Shown: positions 21,721-32,005 of the stretch, piece by piece
Layout: each line of letters begins with the position of its first letter
How positions within the stretch are numbered: the stretch's first letter is position 1
Made by a program: the position numbers and the translations under genes
Assembly: GCF_024323335.1 (NCBI RefSeq)
Contig: NC_066580.1
Coordinates: forward strand, 261,561,332 to 261,625,331
Length of the DNA: 64,000 nt
Source of the DNA: Lathyrus oleraceus
Taxonomy: Eukaryota; Streptophyta; Magnoliopsida; Fabales; Fabaceae
Direction of reading: 5' to 3'
Notes under the pieces: model-generated
Database searches by the model: none
What the model was told of the DNA's origin: nothing
What the model saw: the letters and a program-made list of their open reading frames with translations, nothing else

Positions 21721-22964
21721 ACATTTCACTATATCCCCCTTTTTATCTCTATCACCATGTTGATGACTGTTAACTGCCTTAGGCAAATGATGGAAAACCC
21801 GTCACGCTTTTGCAGAAACCATAATCCATGTTTTCACCATGGGAGCTCATCCGAAGCTCCGATTTTGACCCATGACACCTCAGATCGCACATAAAATAAT
21901 AGACATATTATATCACAATCAAATTGTCATATGCATCAATTAACATTCAAACTCATCAATTAATCACGAATTCAAGACTTCTTCATAAAACCAAATACAC
22001 AACAATGGTAGTGGTAACATTTAGATTCATATTAAGTTATTATACATAAAATTCAGCAATACTTAGAGCACGAATTTACACATCAAACATGGCAATTATC
22101 ATGGATTACACATCATCGCATTCAAGAATTCATAAAACACAACAATGGAGGAAAACCTAGAGGAGGGTATTGATTTCTCTCTACCCTTCATGCAATAACA
22201 CATATATTAGAGTACTCCCCCCTACCTGAATTTCCAACAGCTAATCAAGTTAGGTTATGATGTTTTTTCTTCTCCCTCAAGCCCTTGTTCTCCTTCTCTC
22301 ACTCTTACCTCTTTTTCCCAATTGCATAATTTCTACGTAGTGATAAGTTAGGCTCCCCTCACATATTCTATTTATTTTAAATTAAAATATAATTAACCCT
22401 GTTTTTACACGTTTACCCCTTACTTATCTATACTTTCATCAATTTCCCTTATTTTTCTAATAATTTTAATTTCTGCCTCAATATCACTAATCCTCCAATT
22501 TTATTATTATTATTTATTGGCTTAATTGCAACTTTGATCGCTTTACTTTGTTTTTTTTATAGTTTTGGTCCACCTATTTTTAAAACCATATTTTTGGTCC
22601 ATTTTTATGTTTTTGTGTTGGATTTTAGTCCCTAAAAAGGGACCAACATCCAACCCAAAACTTAAAAAATAGACCAAAATCATGATTTTTAAAATGGGGG
22701 GATCAAAACCCCAAAAAATACAAAATAGAGGGACCAAAATTGCAATTAAGCCTATATTATTTTTATCAAATAAAATTAACTAAAATTTAATTAATTCATA
22801 CTACTCTCAATCACTCCCACCACAACATTAACAATTTTCCAAATGATCACATATCACATACTATCACTAAAATAAATAATTTAAAACCATTTTAAATCAC
22901 TTAAACAATTAAACAAAAATAGAAAAATTCAATGAAGTAAATTAATTGAATTCGGGGTGTTACA
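21720..22964 (-). repeat. Chromovirus LTR (3' LTR, left edge uncertain)
   Basis: On the minus strand it begins TGTAACACCCCGAATTC at 22964, directly after a purine-rich tract (22965-22977) and the end of a chromovirus pol. TTTAAAATAAATAGAATATG near 22360 is TATA-like. The 3' edge is not clear; I place it near 21720. It contains a MITE at 22519-22752. Confidence 0.6.
22519..22752. mobile_element. Foldback MITE-like element, 234 bp
   Basis: The ends GGCTTAATTGCA and TGCAATTAAGCC are perfect inverted repeats. Similarity extends inward on both arms (TTTTGGTCC near the left arm, GGACCAAAA near the right), so most of the element folds on itself. No coding capacity. I could not define a clean target duplication in the AT-rich flanks. 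Confidence 0.75.
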
Positions 22965-22984
22965 AATCTCCCACACTTATAGAA

Positions 22985-23161
22985 TTATCTCTCTAAAAAA
23001 TTACCTGAACGAAATAACTCTGGATAAGACTCTCTCATCTGAACCTCTAGCTCCCACGTCACGCTCCCTACCGTAGGTCCTCCCCGTACAACCTTAACAT
23101 ACATGATATATTTACCTCTCAAGTGTTTCACTTCTCGATCATCAATTTCTAATGGTGATGT
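22985..23161 (-). pseudogene. C-terminus of chromovirus polyprotein, cut by LTR insertion
   Basis: Minus-strand frame includes REVKHLRGKYIMYVKVV and VTWELEVQMRESYPELF, then a stop at 22985. This is the characteristic end of the integrase/chromodomain region in plant chromoviruses (Tekay-like). The element 3' LTR follows. The coding frame is broken at 23161 by the start of another LTR, so everything upstream of this tail is missing here. Confidence 0.75.
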
Positions 23162-26100
23162 TGTCATACCCTCATTTTCATCCTAGCATATCATCTCATT
23201 AGCATAACATTTGGTTCTTGATTCTCAAGCATGGTTGGTCATGAATAGAATGCAAGGCATTGGTAATTAGGGTTTCTTGATTCTCTATTTTGTATCAAAG
23301 TGTTCAAGATGGACTTGAGAAGGTCTTGGTCTCAAGTCAAAAGCAAGAGGAACAAAGGATCATAATTAAGACTTGTTCATCATGGCATTAGGGTTTCATC
23401 ATGGTCAAAGAAAGATCCATTTGCTACTTTGGTTCAAGCATGGTTCATGAGTTTATTTCCATGCCATACCGTTTAAACTTCAAGACATATTCATGGTTAA
23501 TCAAGGTCCAATCAAGATTTCCTCAAATGGTCATCATTGTGCCTTAGGATTCAAGAAAATGTCAAAGAACACAAGTTAGTGCATGGTTGTTTGGCCTAGT
23601 TTCCAAGTTTGGCCTACCATTTGGTCCAAACCCCATAAATTTCTCATTTCTCAACCTTTTGGAGATCTACTTCAACCCAAATGTCACAAATGTAATCCCC
23701 CTAAATTTTTATTTCAAGAATCAAACTAAATTCAACACCTAAAGACCTCAAAGTTTGAATTGGCCAAGACAAGTCAAGCTCCCTAGGCAGGCCCAAAACC
23801 ATGTCACGACCACTACTTTACACCTATTCCATTTTCACCACAAACCTCCTTTTGCCGTAATTGCTTTTGCACTTCATTAAGATCATGGAAAAGATTGTTT
23901 GGCCTCAATTTGGCCTAAAACGCACGAGCCAATTTCATTTGGCCCAAGCTTAAAAATGGTTTCCTAAAAAAAGCAAGAAATACATGAGGCTTTGTTCATA
24001 ATCAAGAGTCTTCATGCCAAATTGACTTAGAGATATTCAAGGATGGAATCGAGATTTATCTTTCCCAAATCTAAGTTAATTTTAAAGAAAAAAAAGCAAG
24101 CATATTGATCTATAATATGTATTTTGGATTCAAGGGAAAGCATTGTTTCATTCTCGTCACCAACATGATACAACATATTTCATTTACACCTAATGGACAT
24201 TGTGTAATTGATTTGAATTCATTCTAATCAAGTGCTAAAAACTAAAGTTATGTATCATGGTTCAATTTTCAATGATCAATTTGGTTTTAACTCATTCCTA
24301 GTCAATACTACATCAAACAAACATGATTGAAAGACAAATGTGGTATATGTTACTCATACAAGCTTCACAAGGGTAGGGCACAAGTTCATTAGGTTACATC
24401 ATAAAACCATTGTCATGGAAATACAAGAATTCATCATGAGAGCTAAAGCCAAAACCAGCAAGTAGACCATGCAGTTTCAACATTCTCCATAAGCATTCCA
24501 TCATCTTCCATGAGCCAAAGTTAGGAGACATCATGAGGTTGCCATAATTGAATAACAACATCAAGTCATGAATTTAAAGCTTCACAAATGAACAAGTTAT
24601 CATGAAGTCAAAAGCAAGCAAGGTAAATGGTTATATATGCAAAATGTGGGAACCAAACTACACGCCAACATCATGTCAAGAATACCAAGACAATCATGTA
24701 TGTGAAAAGAGCAATTATGCAGGCCCAAGCGAACAAAAGCACAACAAAATAATAAAAAGGTCCAATAACAACAAAAATGCAACAAAAGTAAAAATGAAAT
24801 GCAACACACATGCAGAAAAGGACAAAAATATTAAGGATGAAAGAGCTTCTGGAATATAGGGGGACCACCACTGATTACTAACGGTTGCTCACTTATTTTG
24901 GAGTGGAATGACACTGAAATTATTTTACTGCCAACTCACAACCCTTAAGCAACAAGTTTCCATTTTCCATTTTTCCATTTGTGCTCACACGGATTTTCTC
25001 ATAATTTTACACGTATTAACACCCTCAGTATTCTTATAAATGAAGCACTCTCATCACACATTAAGAAAGTTGAGAAAAAGCCATAGTCACTCTGCAAAAT
25101 TTATTCCCCAAAAAAACACTCCAAAATAGAGCTATCATTCTCAGTCGTATACCTCACATTCTCATCAATTTTATAGCCAAACAACATTGTTACACATCAT
25201 TGAAGTAGAAGGAATCAAAAGAATCAACTGAAACATTCGTACCTGAGTTTCTCTTCCATGTTGGAATCCACACCTGAGCTTGTTTTCCAGCATGGTAGCA
25301 AACACGGTTGTTTCCACTAAAACTTGTTACCAACTTTTTTGTCTTGATGAGTTGATCATTAACCCCATACTCTGATCTTTTTTTGTTGTACCTTCGTTAT
25401 TTAATTTTTACTTTAGGGTTTCGTATTCTTCACTTGAGATCTAAAAGACTACATGCTCAGGTTCAATTAATGAACTTTGAGCACGTAACATGCCTCCATG
25501 ACCCCGGTTGAGCATAATGGGTACGCATTTGTGCAATGAGACCTTGAGGTGCAGAGGACCATTTTTTCGAGTCTTGAGGAAGAATATGACGTCTTCTTTC
25601 ATGTTCCATTGAATGTTTTCCCTTGTTCCATTTATTTTCATTCAAATTTAAATCAAATATCCACTTGTCTCGTTTCCATTGGCTATTTTAAATGACATGG
25701 CATATTGATCAAAGCTTTTCCTGGTTGACTCATGTGCATGTATGCATCTTGGATCGTGGCCACACATTGTGATTACCATCCTTAATAGTCAGATCTGATG
25801 GATGCCATAAGTCCTCTTGACAACACGTGATAGCTTTTGGATCAGATCCAATGGATCTGACTAAATGAGAATTTTTGTTTGACTTCCTTGGTCAACCATG
25901 CTGAGTAATGGGCCTCCAACATGTTGGGCCTTGCATTGTTTGCTATTTGAGGGCCCTAATTTCAGTTTACACCCCCCATTTGATTTTATTTTTATATTTT
26001 CTTTTTCTATCTTATTTGTTTTATTTTTATTTTCCATTTTAATTCTATTTTCTTTTATTTCCACATTTATTATTTTATTTTCAACTCTTGATTTTATTTC

Positions 26101-26388
26101 ATAATTTTCATCGATTGCTTTTATTTCTTAATTTTTTATTTGCATTTTGCAATTATTTTCACTTTTATTCTGTATTATAATATTTTGATAATTGCCTTTT
26201 AATTCAATTTTAATTCTATTTTTTTTGAAATATTATTTTTTATTTTTATTAATAGAATAATTAGGTTAATTGCATTTTAGTCCTTTTTTTATTTTGCCAT
26301 TTAATTTTTATTTTATTTTAATAATTGGGTTAATTGCATTGTAATTTGATTTTTATTTTCTTTGTTCCTTGCAATATTAACTCCCTCC
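23162..26388 (+). repeat. 5' part of a large Ogre-like LTR (element C), truncated
   Basis: Begins TGTCATACCCTCATTTTC, like the start of the element 1 LTR, and interrupts the chromovirus pol. A TATA box lies at 25035. The right end is cut by element B at 26389 before any LTR 3' end appears. The part near 25975-26388 is T-rich low-complexity DNA. No gene is supported; small ORFs near 24600-24870 and 25440-26100 are chance. Confidence 0.65.
25035..25041 (+). promoter_or_regulatory. TATA box of LTR C
   Basis: TATAAAT in TTCTTATAAATGAAGC, about 1.9 kb into the LTR, followed by a C/A-rich stretch as expected for a plant LTR start region. Confidence 0.5.
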
Positions 26389-26588
26389 TGTAGCGGTAAA
26401 AAAATTAAGATTAAGCTATTGATTAACTTAGCTCACAAAGTAAGAGTCGCCACCACGCTTTTATTATTTCCAAAGGAAATGGAAAAAGAATGAACAAAAC
26501 CCAAAGAAGTTTTAAAATAAAACTAACAAAAACAGAGATAAGGGTCTCGTGGTTGGTTATGAAAGGGAAGGTACTAACACCCTAAACA

Positions 26589-26606
26589 CCTATAGTACTC
26601 TATAGG
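26589..26606 (-). promoter_or_regulatory. LTR-end hairpin of element B
   Basis: CCTATAG-AGTA-CTATAGG on the minus strand: a perfect 7-bp stem with the same 4-nt loop as the hairpin in A but a different stem sequence. A GTGTTAGTACCTTCCC motif follows. Confidence 0.7.
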
Positions 26607-27670
26607 AACCTCTTTGAAAATCTGTGTATTTTGACTTAAAAATGGTGTTGTTTACAAAAGATTTGGGAGATGAGAAGAGAAATGTATTTTTATAACTTTT
26701 GTGTTTGCCAAGACTTCCTAAGCCTCGTGCCTACGTACCCACAAAGTGAAATGGAGGATCAAAACCTCGTAGTTCGTGGTAAAAATAATAGATGTATATT
26801 TTGATTCATTTTTAATGAATTTTTTTTATCATTTTAAGGAGAACACTTAACTAGCCACCCACAAGTATGAGAACTTTGCATCACACGAAAAAAGGGCTCC
26901 TACTTGGATAAAGATCAATAAGTATGCCACTAGGTGGAAAAGAATTATCATCAATACTATGGGGATATGATAATTATATCTCAACTATGGAAATAACTCA
27001 TGTATAAACTTTGAGAAAAAGTTTTAAAAGAAAAAGTGCACAAAGGGCACAAAATAGTTTGAATGAGTTAAATATTTTTTAAGTATTTTGAAATTGGTTT
27101 GAATATGCTTAAGATGTATTAGCACTTATTAAGAAAAGATTTTGAAAATCACTTGATAAAAGTTAAAGGCTTTTGAAAAAAAAAGAGAAGATTTTAAAAA
27201 TTAAAGAAGGGGATGAGATGAAGAGACTATCCTAGAACATAAAGTAAAATCTAGGGAGGAAAGATCTAACCAAGAGATAGCAAGCTTTATGACATGAGTC
27301 AAGCAAGAATTTCCTCCATTGGATTAAACCTCAAGCAAGCCAAATAAGCAAAGAATAATAAACGTGTCAGATGAAACCAAAGTAACCAAGCCAAGTCTCC
27401 AAAAGAAGCCCAAAGTCAAAGGTACCTAATGAATTTCAAGGTCTTAATTCACAAACTCCAAAAGCTAGGGTGAAGATCCTAGTTTTAAGTCCATAACTCC
27501 TCAACAATGCCAATGATAGTGACCTCAAGTCCATGAATTAAGAGAACCATTTTTTTAGGGATTTCCTTTATTAATGTCTTTAAAAGAAAAAGAAGTCCAA
27601 ATGGAAAAAGGAAACAAGAGCATAAACATAAACAAAGGTCCAAGTGGACAAATAACAAATAGCATAAGCA

Positions 27671-28946
27671 CAAACAATATGATATGAGATGCTAAAATAA
27701 AAGCATAAAGTGAATAGCAAGAAATAAATGACAAAAAAATAAAGAGTATAAGATAAATGGCATTAAAGTAAAGTTAATAGAATAATATGTTAGTAAGTTG
27801 TGTTAGTAATCAAAAATAGAAAGACAATTGATCATTTTTGGGAGAACACTCAATTATCCACCCACAAGTATGAAAATATGGACCTCTACATCAGCATGAG
27901 AAGGGCTCCAACTTGGATAAAATCAACAAGTATATCACTAGCTCTCTTAGGTGAAAAGGAAACAATGTTTTTCACACAATACCATGGGGAGTATGAGACT
28001 TACAATCTCACTTATGAAAATGACTTACTTTACGATTTAGGACAAATTTAGTGCTATGTTAAGCAATTGTAATTAGACTTATGTAGAAGTCACAACTATC
28101 TGAGGTCGATCAATAATAATATTTGTGTTAATACATGCTAGAGAAATAATAGGTAAATCATTCTCCTAAAGCTATGCCACAAAAAAAAGACGATGGATCG
28201 ATCACAAATGCTAGGAGAGTGGTCCATTACATCAATCAATACTTCATGATACTTAGGACAAACTTATGAATCAATCCAAAAATGGTTAAAGAGCAAATAA
28301 CATAACCACAAACAATATGATATGAGTTGTTAAAATAAAAGCATAAAGTGAATAGTAAGAAATAAGTGGCAAAATATAATAAAGAGCATAAGATAAATGA
28401 CATTAAAGTAATGTTAATACAATAATATGTTAGTAAGTTGTGTTAGTAATCCAAAATAGAAAGACAATTTGTCATTTTTGGGATAACACTCAACTATTAA
28501 CCCACAAGTATGAAAATATGAACCTCTACATCACCATGAGAAGGGCTCCAACTTGGATAAAATTAACAAGTATGCCAGTAGCTCTCTTAGGTGAAAAGGA
28601 AATAATATTTTTCACATAATACCATGGGGAGTAGGAGACTTACAATCTCACTCATGAAAATGACTTACTTTTTGATTCGAGACAAATTTAGCGCTATGTT
28701 AAGCAATCGTAATTGGACTTATATAGAAGTCACAACTATCTGAGGTCTGTCAATAATAATAATATTTGTGTTAATGCATGCTAGAAAAATGCTATGTAAA
28801 TCATTCTCCTAAAGCTATGCCACACAAAAAAGAAAAGAGGATGAATCAAGCACAAAGGCTAGGAGAGTGGTCCATTACATCAATCAATACTTCCTGATAC
28901 TCAGGAAAAAATTATGCATCAATCCAAAGTACTTTAAATGATCCAT
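27671..28946. repeat. Two tandem copies of a ~638-bp unit in LTR B
   Basis: CAAACAATATGATATGAG occurs at 27671 and 28309, and the text after each copy runs in parallel (AGAAAGACAATT, CCACAAGTATGAAAATATG-type phrases, CTAGCTCTCTTAGGTG). Divergence is some percent. A shorter, older relative with CCCACAAGTATGAGAAC lies near 26860. Confidence 0.85.
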
Positions 28947-30378
28947 GATCAATTAGGAGGTAGATTTGAAATGATGAAAGTTCATCAAGTACTAATCCGT
29001 ACATCATGAACAAGATGGACACAAAACATCCAATTGATCAAGACAAAAAAGGAAGAGAAAGAGAAGAAGAAGAAGAAGACAAGAGAAACCAAACCCAAAT
29101 TAGATCAAAGGATTAATCAAGTCATCATCAAAATCAATCATCCATCTTGGTGGATTACAGTTTTCACCCCATCAACACCCAATATCCATTGAGTTTGATG
29201 AGACCTATAATCAAAATAGCCAAGATCCAAGGCCAATAGAAATCAACAAAGGTCAAACAAGCAGAAAATGCAAGAAAATAAAATGCATCAAAAATACTTT
29301 TAAAATGAATTTTTAAAGGGAAATAAAAGAGAAAATCCATAAAGCCCTTCAAAACACCAAATAAATTGCTAAGAAAATATGAAAGGTTGGAGATAAAATA
29401 AGAAACATAAAATAAACTTTTCAGAATTTTTAAATGCATAAAAGTATTTTTAAACCAATTAAAACAAAGGAAAAAAGAGGAAATCCAAGAAAAATAGAAA
29501 ATGAAGAAAATAAAATATGAAAAAATGAAAATCAGATGAAGAAAAATAAAAGAAAATTTTATAAATTATTTTCGGATTTTTTTGATAAAAAATAAATTGT
29601 CTATGAATTTTTAAAGAAAATTCAATTTAAAATAAAAATAAAAAGAAATAAAAAACTGTAAAGTTAGAGGCGTTGGATCTGACCTCATTAATTGATGTGG
29701 CAAATCCAACAGCTATCAGGCTAGGGCTTATGGTGGAAAATAACTAGAATAAAACATAAAATCATATTCAAAATGGACCAATCAAAACATTTCAAAATGT
29801 CAACGTGGATAGCCAACTCAGATGACCTAAAACAACTCCGATCATCTTCTCCGGTGATCCCTCATCGGAGCTTCATTGTTTGGCAAAGTAAGAATATGGG
29901 ATTACCACCAATGTGATTGTCTCCTCATCACGAATTCAACCTCATGCTCAAAATTCATTTATCTAAACTGAGCATGGAGAACTTCAGAGAAGTTTCATAA
30001 ATAAGCAAGTCACAAAAAGTAAAATTAAATAATGAACATTATCAATCAACACCAAATTAGTTAGGGGAAATCATTAGAGAGTGAAGGAATACATCGTGGT
30101 AACTTGTTTGAGTTAAAATGATGCTCAGAAGTACCTTGTCCAAATGATGGTCGGAGGTTGAGGAAGCTTGATATGGTCAGGGCACTTCAAAAGGTCTTAG
30201 AGCTTGGGAATTGTTGCAAAAGCTTCATAGAAGATCGAAGGTTCTAACAAAGTCAAGAAATTGAATTGAAACAAGCTAGAAATCAAAACAGGATAGCTCA
30301 ATTTTTTGGAAAAGTTTGAGAGTGGAACAAAGGTTTTTTGGATCTCACAAACATGGGAATGAATAAAATATGTTTCTC

Positions 30379-30386
30379 TATTTATA
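30379..30386 (-). promoter_or_regulatory. TATA box of LTR B
   Basis: TATAAATA on the minus strand, in GCTATAAATAGAG. A second TATA-like copy in the duplicated block lies near 30460. The LTR 3' end is 4 kb downstream. Confidence 0.5.
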
Positions 30387-30576
30387 GCGAAGTGATTGGT
30401 GATCTCAAAAACTTGGGAATGGAGAAAATATGTTGCTCTATAGAAAATATGTTGCTCTATTTATGTCTCTAATTTTTTCCTGGACCGCCCTTTCGGGTTT
30501 TCAATCCACCGAGACGCTAATTTTTCCTAATTTTCCCTTTGGGGTTTTTAATTTAGCAAGTTGTTCTTTTATTTTT

Positions 30577-30604
30577 TTAGGCGAAGTATTTCTTGACTGC
30601 ATCG
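30577..30604 (-). pseudogene. Last codons of element B pol
   Basis: The minus strand encodes DAVKKYFA and a stop at 30577-30579. Element A pol ends NADAVKKYFV, and the B frame at 55104 stops just before this point (LVNVD), so the 30604/55104 junction falls inside the final codons. This proves that A is the younger insertion. Confidence 0.9.
30600..30604. repeat. Left target-site duplication of Ogre A
   Basis: CATCG directly precedes the LTR start TGTAACACC. The same five bases follow the 3' LTR at 55104-55108. A 5-bp duplication is standard for Ty3/gypsy integration. Confidence 0.95.
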
Positions 30605-31998
30605 TGTAACACCTCAAAATTTGCCCTCCTCTCTTGGGACTAGCATAACATATTACATATCATTTTTAGGTCATTAGGTGTTGCATATTGCATATCATGT
30701 GGTTACATTGTGCAAGCCATCCTCCTAAGTCTTGATCAGAAAATGAAGAGGTGGATGTGCAAGCTAGGGTTTCATTGGACTGGTCATTAATCATCTGAGG
30801 ATGTGGAGGTCCAATTTAGGGTTTTGTGGTTCTCAAGGAGATTGGTCTTCATCTTGATTGAAATGATTCATCATCATCATCATGGTTTGATATCATCAAG
30901 TGTTGAAGCATATTCCTTGAGATTAGGGTTTTGACCACTGGTCAACCCTAATCAGTTGCATTGGGCCAATCAGGGCATGGCTAGGAGATGGGGTCTACAA
31001 TGGAGATGGGGATCATCATGTGATTATATGGAGCTTATTGAGGCTAGGGGTTCATCCTTGAGCCATTTCATCAGAGAATTGGGGCTCAGATTGATCAATG
31101 CATTGCCAAATTCATCTATCAGTCAAAAAGTCAACTGTGCATGATTTAATGGATTTGGAGGTGGAAGAGAGTTGGATACACTTCATTCATGTTGGAACAA
31201 GTGTTATTTGACATTTCAAAGCTCAAGAATAGAGAAAATAAAGTCAGAACAAAAATTGCCAAAAATAGAAAGTGACTTGTAATGGAAGTTTCCAAAAATA
31301 GAAAGTTTTTGACCTTAAAATTACATGTCCAAGTAAGCTTCAAATGAAGATTTGTTCAACATGAAAGTTGTAGATCTTGGTCTCACCTTTCCAAAAAGTC
31401 CAAGAACTTGAAATTCCCATATATGGTTGGCAAGTTATGGTCCATTCAATTTCAAAAATGACCCATAATCAAAGTGGCATAACTTCCACATGGAGTGTCC
31501 AAATTGAGTGATCTTTTTATGTGCAAACTCCATTTGACATGTACTTTCATGGTGCATAATTGGAATTCATTAAAAGTGGTCAATGCAAAAGGTCAATTTT
31601 CAAGTGTACAATTAAAAATCCAAGGGCAAAATGGTCCAAATGGAGAAATACTTGGAATTTTGGAATGGGAGTTTTTGCAACACATCACATATGCCAATTA
31701 GAAATGGTTTGAATTTTCATGAGTGTTCAAGGTGCAATATTTGGCTAGGCCATTTTTGAACTATCACTTAAAATGCATTTTTTAGCATAGCATATGGAAA
31801 ATGAGAAATACAATGCCAATTGCTATGAAACCAAAGCCAACACATCACAAATGATATTTAGAAGATGTCTGAGCTGTCACACAGCTGTCATGAGCCCTAT
31901 TGTGAAATGGCATTTTTGCCCTTGCTTTGTAAAATTGCATTTTTGCTAATTACAATTCATTTTTGTTAATGTGAGATTAAGAGGTGATTAAGCAAGAG

Positions 31999-32005
31999 TA
32001 TAAAG
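31999..32005 (+). promoter_or_regulatory. Candidate TATA box of Ogre A LTR
   Basis: TATAAAG in AAGAGTATAAAGCCTTAATTG, about 1.4 kb into the LTR; the A- and C-rich stretch after it would suit a transcription start. Copy in the 3' LTR at 51395-51401. Confidence 0.5.

Larger units (their letters stand above)
26389..30470 (-). repeat. 3' LTR of element B, U3-truncated
   Basis: Its 3' end has the shared module: ACGTAGGCACGAG at 26724-26740, hairpin at 26589-26606, GTTAGTACCTTCCC, an AATAAA-like stretch near 26462 and GGCGACTCTT at about 26444. A TATA box is at 30379-30386. The region around the TATA is duplicated (30338-30386 and 30398-30466). Tandem copies of about 638 bp occupy 27671-28946, and a diverged third relative lies near 26840-27000. 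No genes. Confidence 0.7.
26389..30604 (-). mobile_element. Old Ogre element B, downstream segment (LTR plus end of pol)
   Basis: On the minus strand this follows 55104-58136; the two were one element before element A entered. It holds the last codons of pol (30577-30604), a short 3' UTR (about 30475-30576), then an LTR without its 5' part (26389 to about 30470). Polypurine tract and most of U3 are missing, so a deletion joined the 3' UTR to the LTR promoter region. The LTR ends in GCTACA at 26389; the flanking target-site copy would be CCTCC (26384-26388). Confidence 0.75.
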
